From Candidatus Moraniibacteriota bacterium (GTDB taxonomy: Bacteria; Patescibacteriota; Minisyncoccia; Moranbacterales; UBA1568), in NCBI GenBank assembly GCA_017992575.1, contig JAGOOJ010000004.1, forward strand, positions 1-23,791: DNA of 23,791 nt. Reading direction: 5' to 3'. The notes beneath the pieces are model-generated. The model ran no database searches, had not been told where the DNA came from, and was given only the letters and a program-made list of their open reading frames with translations. The position numbers and the translations under genes are program-made. Positions 1 through 6,727 of this stretch are shown here, piece after piece (positions within the stretch are counted from its first letter, which is position 1; each line of letters opens with the position of its first letter).

Positions 1-2
1 AG

Positions 3-1406
3 GTGGCGTCAGATGAGGAAGCGTACAAAGTGAAACGCCATGGATTCTTTTTTGATTCCGGTATCATTTCATTCGTAAAATTTTTGAATCGCAAGCGCGA
101 GGTGAAAAACGTCGTGCCGTTCTATGTCGAAAAGACAGTGGACGATATTAATGTCGAGGTGTCACTGCAGTTTACTGACGGCTTCAAAGAGCACCTCTTT
201 GCTTTTGCGAATAATATCCTGAACCCCGGGGGAGGGACGCATGTCACCGGGCTCAAGATGGCCCTGACTCGGGTACTCAATGACTATGCCAAGAAAAACA
301 ACCTTCTCAAAGAAAAAGAAGGTTCAATGACTTCTGAGGATTTGGCTGAAGGATTGACGGCCGTGGTGTCGGTCAAGCTCAGTAACCCGCAGTTTGAGGG
401 ACAGACCAAGGATAAATTGAACAACGTGGAAGTCCGCGGAGCGGTGTCGTCAGTGACTGCTGAAGCGTTGAATGAATTTTTGGAGACTCACCCAACGGAC
501 GCTCGGGCTATGATTGAGAAATGTCTCCTCACAGTGCGGGCACGTATCGCTGCTCGGGCTGCTAAGGATGCGGTGCTCCGCAAGGGTGCCCTTGAGGGCA
601 TGACCCTGCCAGGAAAATTGGCTGACTGTACTAGTCGTGATGCCAGTCGTTCCGAGGTCTACATCGTTGAGGGAGACTCTGCAGGTGGTTCGGCGAAACA
701 GGGACGTAATCGTATGTTTCAGGCTATTTTGCCACTGCGTGGAAAATTGGTGAACGTCGAAAAGACCAGTCTCGACAAGGTGGTCAAGAGCGATACTCTG
801 AAGCCGATTATTATCGCACTCGGTGTGGGTATCGGTGAGACGTTTGATATCGCCAAACTGCGCTATCACAAAATTATTATCATGGCCGATGCCGACGTCG
901 ACGGATCGCACATCCGAACATTACTTCTCACCTTCTTCTATCGGTACTATGAATCGTTGGTACGAGGTGGACATATCTACATCGCTCAGCCACCACTGTA
1001 TCGATTGGCCAAGGGCAAAGATGTCCGTTATGTGTACACGGATGCAGAAAAAGAGCGTGTGCTCGATGATATGAAGAAAATTGCCGATGCCAAAGCGGGA
1101 GCGAAAAAGGCCAAGAAGGCGAAAGAATCTCTCGAAGCCGGTGAAGAGCCAGCTGAGGAAGCGCCAGAAGGATCAGAAACTATCGGCGGAGTTGCTATCC
1201 AGCGCTATAAAGGTCTCGGAGAAATGAATCCGGAACAGTTGTGGGAAACAACCATGAATCCGGACCATCGTTGTATGCTTCAAGTGACTATTGAGGATGC
1301 TGAGGCTGCCGATGAACTCTTTGATATCTTGATGGGGAGCGAAGTGGAACCACGTCGTCGTTTCATTCAGACCCACGCCAAAAACGTCAAAAACCTCGAC
1401 ATTTAG
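3..1406 (+). CDS. gyrB: DNA gyrase subunit B, C-terminal part (5' truncated by window edge)
   Basis: ATP-dependent DNA supercoiling; GyrB pairs with GyrA in the cytoplasm. The visible 467 codons cover the end of the transducer domain and the whole TOPRIM plus C-terminal part. TOPRIM motifs are EGDSAGG (about residues 223-229 of the visible part) and MADADVDGSHIR (from about 294), whose acidic residues bind Mg2+. The end carries the diagnostic QRYKGLGEMNPEQLWETTM and a terminal NVKNLDI. A Lys/Glu-rich linker (about 355-390) sits before QRYKGLGE. The GHKL ATPase domain is missing only because the window begins inside the gene: the frame is open to base 1, so the GTG at 3 is not a real start. 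ParE is the alternative, but the long match around YKGLGEMNPEQLWETTM fits GyrB well. Confidence 0.96.
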   Translation: MASDEEAYKVKRHGFFFDSGIISFVKFLNRKREVKNVVPFYVEKTVDDINVEVSLQFTDGFKEHLFAFANNILNPGGGTHVTGLKMALTRVLNDYAKKNNLLKEKEGSMTSEDLAEGLTAVVSVKLSNPQFEGQTKDKLNNVEVRGAVSSVTAEALNEFLETHPTDARAMIEKCLLTVRARIAARAAKDAVLRKGALEGMTLPGKLADCTSRDASRSEVYIVEGDSAGGSAKQGRNRMFQAILPLRGKLVNVEKTSLDKVVKSDTLKPIIIALGVGIGETFDIAKLRYHKIIIMADADVDGSHIRTLLLTFFYRYYESLVRGGHIYIAQPPLYRLAKGKDVRYVYTDAEKERVLDDMKKIADAKAGAKKAKKAKESLEAGEEPAEEAPEGSETIGGVAIQRYKGLGEMNPEQLWETTMNPDHRCMLQVTIEDAEAADELFDILMGSEVEPRRRFIQTHAKNVKNLDI

Positions 1407-1411
1407 TTGTT

Positions 1412-1657
1412 ATGAAAGGACATGTTGTGCCATTGCCGGCCGATGCTCCAGTGGTCGGGGAAGTATACCAGCACTACAAGGGAGATAAGTACCGGGTAAA
1501 ACTCTTGGTTCTTCATTCCAACGACGATGTGTGGATAGTGGTCTATGAACCACTTTATGAACATCCTGATGCGCCGTTCTTTACTCGGCCTCTTTCAGAA
1601 TGGCGAGAACTGGTAAAATGGGAAGGGCAAACAGTTGAGCGTTTCACGCTGGCTTGA
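1412..1657 (+). CDS. DUF1653 family small protein
   Basis: An 81-residue protein with the DUF1653 pattern: YQHYKGDKYRV near the N-terminus, a central VVYEPLYE, then RPLSEW and a C-terminal VERFTL. The family is a small single-domain fold of unknown biochemical role, common in bacteria. The ATG lies 5 nt after the gyrB stop, so it is almost certainly translated from the gyrB mRNA. No strong SD is visible. Its TGA stop (1655-1657) lies inside both the operon terminator and the -35 box of the next promoter. TGA as a stop here also shows the standard use of this codon. Confidence 0.85.
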   Translation: MKGHVVPLPADAPVVGEVYQHYKGDKYRVKLLVLHSNDDVWIVVYEPLYEHPDAPFFTRPLSEWRELVKWEGQTVERFTLA

Positions 1658-1674
1658 CCGAGTCAGCCTTTTTT
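1651..1674 (+). terminator. Intrinsic terminator of the gyrB-DUF1653 operon
   Basis: GGCT(T)GAC, loop CGA, GTCAGCC, then six T. One T is bulged. The stem includes the DUF1653 stop codon and overlaps the -35 box of the promoter at 1654-1682. Confidence 0.6.
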
Positions 1675-1682
1675 GGTATACC
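1654..1682 (+). promoter_or_regulatory. Promoter for the gene at 1722
   Basis: TTGACC (1654-1659), 17-bp spacer, TATACC (1677-1682). Expected start is near 1689, giving a leader of about 33 nt before the SD-preceded ATG at 1722. Confidence 0.65.
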
Positions 1683-1721
1683 ACTGACAAGTCTTTTGTT
1701 TCTCATAGAGGAGAATTCAAG

Positions 1722-2084
1722 ATGGTGGATATGGAGATCTTTGTCCAAGCTGGGAAACGGGCTCAGCGACTCAGGGACAATTTGGCAACTCTGAGTTTCA
1801 GACTTCGTGAGGTTGAGGTCCATGATCGTGGATCGGTCATCAACATCAACCTGGGTGGTAATCGTATTGGGCTTCGGGGAGGAGTTTCTCCGTGGACCGT
1901 CGAGCCCAACAGCCCGGAAACACGTGAGCGGGCACGTCTACTGAAAGTCGCTTTGCCGGAAGGTGTTCATCAGAGAATGGATGTCTCCGACAGGGGCGAT
2001 GTTCGAGTCACACACGGCAGTGACCTCATTAAGGTCATCGCCTATCTGCTGGAACTTCCCCTGAGTGTGGTGCTTTCTGGTTAG
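1722..2084 (+). CDS. Hypothetical protein, 120 aa
   Basis: No family recognised. The frame is open further upstream, but ATG 1722 is preferred because an AGAGGAGAA SD (about 1707-1715) stands just before it and a promoter ends at 1682. The product is soluble, with no signal peptide or membrane segment. The N-terminal 30 residues look like an amphipathic helix (QAGKRAQRLRDNLATLSFRL). The middle is a likely beta region (SVININLGGNRIGLRGG), and the C-terminus is hydrophobic (IKVIAYLLELPLSVVLSG). It stands alone, with its own promoter and terminator, and could be a lineage-specific regulatory or structural protein. Function is not assignable from the sequence. Confidence 0.75.
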   Translation: MVDMEIFVQAGKRAQRLRDNLATLSFRLREVEVHDRGSVININLGGNRIGLRGGVSPWTVEPNSPETRERARLLKVALPEGVHQRMDVSDRGDVRVTHGSDLIKVIAYLLELPLSVVLSG

Positions 2085-2127
2085 GTGAGCCAGATTGGGA
2101 ACAGCACAGACTGAGAATGGCACAAGG

Positions 2128-2155
2128 GGCGAGTGATACTTCCTCGCCTTTTTTT
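2128..2155 (+). terminator. Intrinsic terminator after the 1722-2084 gene
   Basis: GGCGAG (2128-2133), 9-nt loop, CTCGCC (2143-2148), then a run of seven T. Confidence 0.85.
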
Positions 2156-2167
2156 ATAGAATGATAC

Positions 2168-2196
2168 TTGACGAGGCTGATTTTTTCTAGTAGACT
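2168..2196 (+). promoter_or_regulatory. Promoter for the zinc-ribbon gene and rplY
   Basis: TTGACG (2168-2173), 17-bp spacer, TAGACT (2191-2196). The start would be near 2203, leaving a leader of about 120 nt before ATG 2322, long for this genome. Confidence 0.6.
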
Positions 2197-2242
2197 GCTT
2201 TTACTCAAAAGTTGCTTGTTTGAAGCTATTTTTGTCTCGCCC

Positions 2243-2309
2243 CGTTAGACAGCCCTGTATCAACAATCCGATTTCACGCAATACGTTTGTCCAAAGTTGT
2301 CTAACGAGG
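2243..2309 (+). promoter_or_regulatory. Leader inverted repeat touching the SD of the zinc-ribbon gene
   Basis: CGTTAGACA (2243-2251) and TGTCTAACG (2298-2306) are perfect 9-bp complements, 46 nt apart, within the leader. The 3' arm runs into ACGAGG (2304-2309), the likely SD of the gene at 2322, so pairing could limit ribosome access. The ligand or trigger, if any, is unknown. Confidence 0.4.
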
Positions 2310-2321
2310 TACACTACAAAC

Positions 2322-2642
2322 ATGAAATTGCCTCTTGAAAACATTCAATCGCTCATCCGTTGCCCGGTCTGTAACAAGAAATATCGGTCCATGAAGATGT
2401 TGGTGATTGATGAAGATGACAAACGGACGACGCTTCACATGACCTGCGAAGGATGTAGTGCGTCGACTATTGTTTTCGTATCACTTGGGCAGTTCGGGGT
2501 AGTGACCGTGGGAACCCTTACTGATTTGGAACAGAGCGAAGCCAGGCAGGTTTTCTCTGGTGAAGCCGTGTCGCCTGACAACGTGATAGAGGTCCACCAG
2601 TTTCTCAAACATTACGAAGGTGGCGTCGAAGCCCTTATTTGA
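2322..2642 (+). CDS. Small zinc-ribbon protein, hypothetical
   Basis: A 106-residue protein with two CxxC knuckles, C14-P-V-C17 and C42-E-G-C45, spaced as in a zinc ribbon. The remainder is a short beta-rich segment (ASTIVFVSLGQFGVVTVG) and an acidic helical C-terminus. The frame is open further upstream (to 2220), but ATG 2322 is preferred: it follows a weak SD (CGAGG) and begins MKLPLENIQSL, while the upstream part would lie across the leader inverted repeat. It is 29 nt upstream of rplY and probably co-transcribed with it, which hints at a ribosome- or RNA-associated role (inference). No named family recognised. Confidence 0.75.
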   Translation: MKLPLENIQSLIRCPVCNKKYRSMKMLVIDEDDKRTTLHMTCEGCSASTIVFVSLGQFGVVTVGTLTDLEQSEARQVFSGEAVSPDNVIEVHQFLKHYEGGVEALI

Positions 2643-2671
2643 TTGATTTATTAAATCGTAGAGACATCGTT

Positions 2672-3370
2672 ATGGCTGATATTACGCTCACAGCAACGCT
2701 CCGGGACAAGGTTTCGAGTGATAAACTCGTACGGGCCCGCAAAGAAGGAAAAATTCCTGCTATTGTGTACGGGAACAAAGTTGCTCCGCAGATGGTGTGG
2801 GTTGACTTCCTGACTTTTTCCAAAGTGCATGCTATAGCCGGAGAATCCAGTATTATTGCACTTGACCTTGAAAAGGGGAAGAAGCGTAGTGTGATCGTGC
2901 AAGATTTGGCTTATGACGCCATGACCAACCGCGTGGCCCATATTGATTTCTTTGAAGTGAGTATGAATGAGGAGTTGGAAGCACGTATTCCGCTCGAATT
3001 TATCAATGAAGCGCCGGCCGTTCGAGAATTAGGCGGTATTCTCGTGAAGACTCTCGAAGAAGTAACCGTGACCTGTTTGCCAAAAGATTTGCCCCACGCT
3101 ATTACTATCGATCTCGCTATTCTCGTAGACTTCTCTGTTCACGTTCAGGTGAAAGATTTGGTACTCCCTCAGGGTGTCAAAGTACTGACTGATGAACTGA
3201 CCACGATTGTGTTGGTTGAGGCTCCTCGTACCGAAGCTCAGATGGCTGCTCTTGATGAGAAAGTAGAAGCTGATGTGACCAAGGTGGAAGGCGTCGTCAA
3301 AGAAGCTGACCCATCAACCCCGAGTGTCGCAGAGGCCAAAAAAGAAGGAAAGAAAGAAGAGAAGAAGTAG
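2672..3370 (+). CDS. rplY: Large ribosomal subunit protein bL25 (CTC/TL5 type)
   Basis: Binds 5S rRNA in the large ribosomal subunit. The 232 residues match the long CTC/TL5 form: an N-terminal 5S-binding domain (RKEGKIPAIVYGNK, then VIVQDLAYDAMTNRVAHIDFFEV) and a C-terminal beta domain (from about residue 100: ARIPLEFINEAPAVRELGGIL, VHVQVKDLVLPQGV). A low-complexity Glu/Lys tail ends it. ATG 2672 is preferred over an upstream in-frame start at 2639 because MADITLTATLRDK is the usual beginning. Just upstream, GATTTA-T-TAAATC (2645-2657) is a near-perfect palindrome that could be an operator or small hairpin. A strong terminator follows at 3394. Confidence 0.95.
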   Translation: MADITLTATLRDKVSSDKLVRARKEGKIPAIVYGNKVAPQMVWVDFLTFSKVHAIAGESSIIALDLEKGKKRSVIVQDLAYDAMTNRVAHIDFFEVSMNEELEARIPLEFINEAPAVRELGGILVKTLEEVTVTCLPKDLPHAITIDLAILVDFSVHVQVKDLVLPQGVKVLTDELTTIVLVEAPRTEAQMAALDEKVEADVTKVEGVVKEADPSTPSVAEAKKEGKKEEKK

Positions 3371-3393
3371 TTTTCTCTTGCAGAACTGACAGA

Positions 3394-3419
3394 ACTCGAA
3401 GGGCTTCCTTCGAGTTTTT
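3394..3419 (+). terminator. Intrinsic terminator of rplY
   Basis: ACTCGAAGG, loop GCTT, CCTTCGAGT, then TTTT: a perfect 9-bp stem. Confidence 0.92.
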
Positions 3420-3430
3420 GTTTTTTGATA

Positions 3431-3459
3431 TTGACGGGAGGGGCTATTTTTGTTACGAT
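3431..3459 (+). promoter_or_regulatory. Promoter of an orphan non-coding transcript
   Basis: TTGACG (3431-3436), exactly 17 bp, TACGAT (3454-3459). It begins 12 nt after the rplY terminator and faces a region with no credible ORF. Confidence 0.6.
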
Positions 3460-3465
3460 ACTTTG

Positions 3466-3636
3466 TACTAAAAGAGTGGTTTTTCGTTTCTGTCCTTAGG
3501 GAAAGAATAGGCATCCCTCCTAGCAGATTCTTTCTGAAATGTTATGAAACGCCAGTTTTACTGGCGCCTCATACGGCTGAGGATAGAAATGAGAAACGAC
3601 TTTAAAAAACACCCTGATTCCGTCAGGGTGTTTTTT
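3466..3636 (+). ncRNA. Candidate structured small RNA, about 170 nt, family unknown
   Basis: Bounded by a promoter (3431-3459) and an intrinsic terminator (3604-3636), with no ORF of note. Helices visible by eye: TCGTTTCT 3484-3491 with AGAAACGA 3592-3599; TCCTTAG 3493-3499 with CTGAGGA 3577-3583 (one G-U); GAAAGAAT 3501-3508 with ATTCTTTC 3527-3534; CGCCAG 3550-3555 with CTGGCG 3561-3566. Together these give a closing stem, a second stem and two inner hairpins, a plausible multibranch fold. CCTCA/TGAGG (3567-3582) is an alternative hairpin. It does not show the signatures of SRP RNA, tmRNA, RNase P or 5S. A 6S-like RNA is possible but the pattern is not convincing. Confidence 0.5.
3604..3636. 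terminator. Bidirectional intrinsic terminator
   Basis: ACACCCTGA, loop TTCCG, TCAGGGTGT, flanked by six A on the left and six T on the right. It can end the small RNA on the plus strand and the LCP-pth transcript on the minus strand. Confidence 0.88.
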
Positions 3637-3732
3637 CTTTTGAAAGCAATGAGATTTTGATTGCTAGAGTAGTTTTTTTTCTGAACTCCTGGTTCCAGCA
3701 AATGAAAATGCTTCTGTACTTTTCCGTGATTT

Positions 3733-4275
3733 TTACCCTAGCCACTTTAGAAGCTCGTCTTTTACTTTAGGAAAAAGATCAGAAAGCGTCGTTAGTTCTT
3801 CTGGAGAAAATTTTTGAAGGACAAAGTCGTGTGAAGGTATACAAGTGCCAGTAACCTCTGCAGGGCGACCGATGCCGAGACGGACGCGAAAAAAATCCTG
3901 GGTGCCAATTTTTTCAATGACGTCACTGACGCCATTGTGGCCGGCAGCTCGTGATGAGGTGGTTATTCGGTATGTGCCCGGGGCGATATCGAGATCATCG
4001 TGAATGACAGTGATATCTTCGGGGCTGAGTTTGTAGAAGTGGACGAGTTGACTGACAGCAGTACCGGAAGCATTCATAAAGGTATCAGGTTTGATGAGGA
4101 GAATTTTGTGTCGGCCAATTTGTCCCTCGCTTACCTCAGCTGACATTTTTTTGTCAGTTTGAAAGCTGTCGCACCCCCATTCTTTCTGGAGAAAATCAAT
4201 ACATAAAAATCCGGCATTATGTCGGGTGAGGGCGTGATTATTACCGGGATTACCGAGGCCAATGATGAGCTTCAT
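3733..4275 (-). CDS. pth: Peptidyl-tRNA hydrolase
   Basis: Cleaves the ester bond of peptidyl-tRNA released from stalled ribosomes and so recycles tRNA in the cytoplasm. The 180-residue length is usual. Catalytic and substrate residues of the Pth family are all present: GLGNPG with N9, TRHNAGF with catalytic H19, FMNASG with M67/N68, HDDLD with D93, and GHNGV with N114. It is the downstream gene of a two-gene minus-strand unit, 72 nt after the LCP gene. No SD is evident before ATG, common for this genome. Transcription probably ends at 3604-3636. Confidence 0.97.
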   Translation of the reverse strand: MKLIIGLGNPGNNHALTRHNAGFLCIDFLQKEWGCDSFQTDKKMSAEVSEGQIGRHKILLIKPDTFMNASGTAVSQLVHFYKLSPEDITVIHDDLDIAPGTYRITTSSRAAGHNGVSDVIEKIGTQDFFRVRLGIGRPAEVTGTCIPSHDFVLQKFSPEELTTLSDLFPKVKDELLKWLG

Positions 4276-4330
4276 AAGCTTGTTGGTTGCATTAATTGCA
4301 TCAGCTTTTCTTGGTCTTAGTGTTGTGAAT

Positions 4331-4358
4331 CTAAGAAGCTAAGGAAGCTAGCGAAGCT
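4331..4358 (+). repeat. Short imperfect tandem repeat, unit CTAAGGAAG
   Basis: Units CTAAGAAG, CTAAGGAAG, CTAGCGAAG, then CT. The block covers the LCP stop codon and the LCP-pth gap. A related block occurs at 14038-14072. Confidence 0.5.
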
Positions 4359-5925
4359 GTTTTATGGGTGGGAGTGGTTCAGAAAAAGTAGTATCGTCCT
4401 CTCTGGCCTGGACTTCGTTTCCGAGAGGGAGAGAGAATGTTTCTGCGAGGTCGCTTCCCATGATGATCGTAAAGTCAGTTTCTGGGCTCTTGGATGCGGA
4501 AAAGGGGAGCGAGACAGCATCTTTGAACGAGAAGCGCTTTAATAGTCCATCAAGACTAAAAGGCTTTTGCAAGCCAACCTGTTTCACCATGATACTCTCT
4601 TTGGGTCGAATAGGGAAGGGAGGGCTCAAGAGGGTAGATACGGTGAAAAATCCGAGTTCGTCACGGATGAGGGCGGCCATTTTTTCAGCAGCATCTCGAT
4701 CGGGAGTACTGTAGTACAGACGAAGTGTCGATTGTTCTGCGACGATGGCCTTTTTGCTCTTCTCCTGTTCGTCACGACGGAAAATAGTAGTAGCGACTTC
4801 CTTAAGTTCACTCCAGTTTCCGACACGAGGAACCAGAATGAAGGCTACTACACCTCCGACGTCTATGTGGGAGACGCGCAGAAGACTTTCTTTTTTCCAG
4901 GCATCAATGACGGTTGCCGTAACGTTTTGGGTGTCGAGGGTCCGGATGAGTTCGAGGAAGCGCGTCATGTCCTCTACTGCTATATCAGTCTTAATACTTT
5001 CACCGAGGGTATCAATCAAACGATTGATGGCTACTATGTTGGTCAGTGTCCCAAGAGAAAACGCTTTGTTCTTGAGCGCCTGAATGACTTGCTGTTGGCG
5101 CTTGGCTCGTCCGAAATCTCCTTCTGGGTCACTATGGCGTTCTCGAACGTACTTGAGTGCTGTTGCTCCATCCAAGGTTTGCCAGCCTTTTTTGATTTCA
5201 AATGTTTCGTAGCTGTAGTTTTTCCCCGGATAGCGAGGGTCATACAAATCACGAGTGACCTCGAGTGATATTCCGCCCAGGGTATCGACAATTTTCTCAA
5301 AGCCGTCGAAGTCGAGGGTGATGAAGTAGTGGATGGGCATTCCGGTAATGTGTTCGATAGTTTGTTTCAGCGGAACAACGCCTTCATTGCGGGAGAGACC
5401 ATACTGATACAGTGAGTTTAATTTGGTGTTGTAGTCACTCTCGACAATCGGAACAAACAGGTCGCGTGGGAGAGAGAGGAGCGCGACTTTTTTGGCGGTG
5501 GTATCGATACTCATGATGATGACGGTGTCGGTCAAGTTTTTCCCGGGATAGCGTTCTCCAGCTCTTCCGAGCAGAAGAATATTGATACGCCCCCCAGTTT
5601 CTCCTTGAAGGAACGCGTGTTCTGTCTCAAAGAAACTGTGGGTGAGATTTTTGACTTGGGCAAGGAACGAAGGACGTGCTGTGTTTTCGAATTGAATGTT
5701 CTGTCCGAGCGTGACTCCTTTGACTAAGAAGAAGGTGATGAGTGCCAGAACGAGCATGGCGAGGGCTATGCCACTGAAAAGAAAACGAAAAAATAAGGAC
5801 TTTCTTTTCGGGGCCGTTTTCTCTGGAAGGGGGAGTATCGATACCGGCGTGTCGGTGTGTGGGTAATCAGGGAGTATAAATGCGCCACTCGTTCGCTTGG
5901 GGGTAATTTTTTTGATGTCATCCAT
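4348..5925 (-). CDS. LytR-CpsA-Psr (LCP) family protein with LytR_C-like C-terminus
   Basis: LCP enzymes transfer lipid-linked polymers (teichoic acids, capsule, glycans) to peptidoglycan on the outer face of the membrane. The 525 residues run: cytosolic tail rich in Pro/Lys, one transmembrane helix (about 42-70, SLFFRFLFSGIALAMLVLALITFFLV in part), then the LCP domain (about 112-290). The LCP domain shows NILLLGRAGERYPGKNLTDTVIIMS, LSLPRDLFVPI and YVRERHSDPEGDFGRAKRQQQVI; the Asp and Arg residues match the phosphate-binding set. A C-terminal LytR_C-like domain follows (about 395-480, LRLYYSTPDRDAAEKMAALIRDEL). It starts at ATG 5925 with no strong SD. Transcribed divergently from lepB. Polymer substrate unknown. 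Confidence 0.9.
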   Translation of the reverse strand: MDDIKKITPKRTSGAFILPDYPHTDTPVSILPLPEKTAPKRKSLFFRFLFSGIALAMLVLALITFFLVKGVTLGQNIQFENTARPSFLAQVKNLTHSFFETEHAFLQGETGGRINILLLGRAGERYPGKNLTDTVIIMSIDTTAKKVALLSLPRDLFVPIVESDYNTKLNSLYQYGLSRNEGVVPLKQTIEHITGMPIHYFITLDFDGFEKIVDTLGGISLEVTRDLYDPRYPGKNYSYETFEIKKGWQTLDGATALKYVRERHSDPEGDFGRAKRQQQVIQALKNKAFSLGTLTNIVAINRLIDTLGESIKTDIAVEDMTRFLELIRTLDTQNVTATVIDAWKKESLLRVSHIDVGGVVAFILVPRVGNWSELKEVATTIFRRDEQEKSKKAIVAEQSTLRLYYSTPDRDAAEKMAALIRDELGFFTVSTLLSPPFPIRPKESIMVKQVGLQKPFSLDGLLKRFSFKDAVSLPFSASKSPETDFTIIMGSDLAETFSLPLGNEVQAREDDTTFSEPLPPIKQLR

Positions 5926-5965
5926 GAAGGTCTAAAAAATGACTAAGTAAAGCGATTTCTTCTAC

Positions 5966-5994
5966 TTGCCTCTGAGGGAAAAATCTGTTATACT
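5966..5994 (+). promoter_or_regulatory. Promoter of lepB (and probably hisS and downstream genes)
   Basis: TTGCCT (5966-5971), 17-bp spacer, TATACT (5989-5994). Expected start about 6001, 39 nt before ATG 6040. Confidence 0.75.
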
Positions 5995-6039
5995 GAGAAT
6001 GTTTTATCGTTTTTTAGCTTGATTATTACTTTGTACTGT

Positions 6040-6678
6040 ATGGGAAACCCTTCTCACAATACTTCGGAAGAGCAGAACACTTCCGAAACGGAATATCTTG
6101 GTATTGGTGGACTCCTTCTGGAAATGGTAAGAGTTTTTATATTGGCGGTTATCATCATTATACCCGTTCGGGTTTTTTTGTTCCAGCCGTTTTTTGTGCA
6201 GGGTTCGAGTATGGAGCCTAATTTTCAGGATGGGGAGTATTTGGTTATCAGCGAGTTTGGCTATAAGCAGACGAACATTGGGTGGTTTGATAGTCCCTGG
6301 TTTCAGGTGAAACCGTTCCAGAAAATTGCTCGTCAGGATATTGCGGTGTTTCGTTTTCCAAAGAATACCGAAGAATTTTTTATCAAGCGCATTATTGGAT
6401 TACCGGGGGAGTCGGTGGAAATCAAAAGGGGGAAGGTGATTTTGTACAATCAGGAACACCCTGAGGGTTGGGTGCTTGACGAAAGCGCCTATATTGGTCC
6501 TGATGTGTTGACTCAGGATATGCCACGGGTTCAAATTGGTGAAGATCAGTATTTTCTGATGGGTGATAATCGTATGTTTAGTTATGACTCACGGGCGTTT
6601 GGCCCGGTTGGTAAAGATAAGGTTATTGGTCGAGTGCTTTTGCGAGCCTGGCCCACATCGCGCCTTTCGTTGTATTGA
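6040..6678 (+). CDS. lepB: Signal peptidase I
   Basis: Membrane-anchored serine protease that removes signal peptides of exported proteins. One transmembrane helix lies at about residues 25-50 (VRVFILAVIIIIPVRVFLF). The catalytic Ser is S57 in GSSMEPNF, the catalytic Lys is K116 in FIKRIIGLPGE, and box E reads MGDNRMFSYDSR. The 212-residue length suits the single-helix type. The frame is open upstream to a TTG at 6019, but ATG 6040 lies at a sensible distance from the promoter and starts the usual short polar tail. hisS follows after 49 nt and may share the transcript. Confidence 0.96.
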   Translation: MGNPSHNTSEEQNTSETEYLGIGGLLLEMVRVFILAVIIIIPVRVFLFQPFFVQGSSMEPNFQDGEYLVISEFGYKQTNIGWFDSPWFQVKPFQKIARQDIAVFRFPKNTEEFFIKRIIGLPGESVEIKRGKVILYNQEHPEGWVLDESAYIGPDVLTQDMPRVQIGEDQYFLMGDNRMFSYDSRAFGPVGKDKVIGRVLLRAWPTSRLSLY

Positions 6679-6727
6679 AAAGAAGGCATTTGAGAGAGAT
6701 GCTTATTACCCTTAACGCGTAGAAGGT

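Noticed and set aside
5987..5992. Divergent promoter for the LCP gene sharing the lepB -10
   Set aside because: The minus strand reads TATAAC here, but no -35-like hexamer exists at a suitable distance.
6019..6040. TTG start for lepB
   Set aside because: ATG 6040 fits the promoter spacing and family start better; the TTG adds a poor segment (IITLYC).
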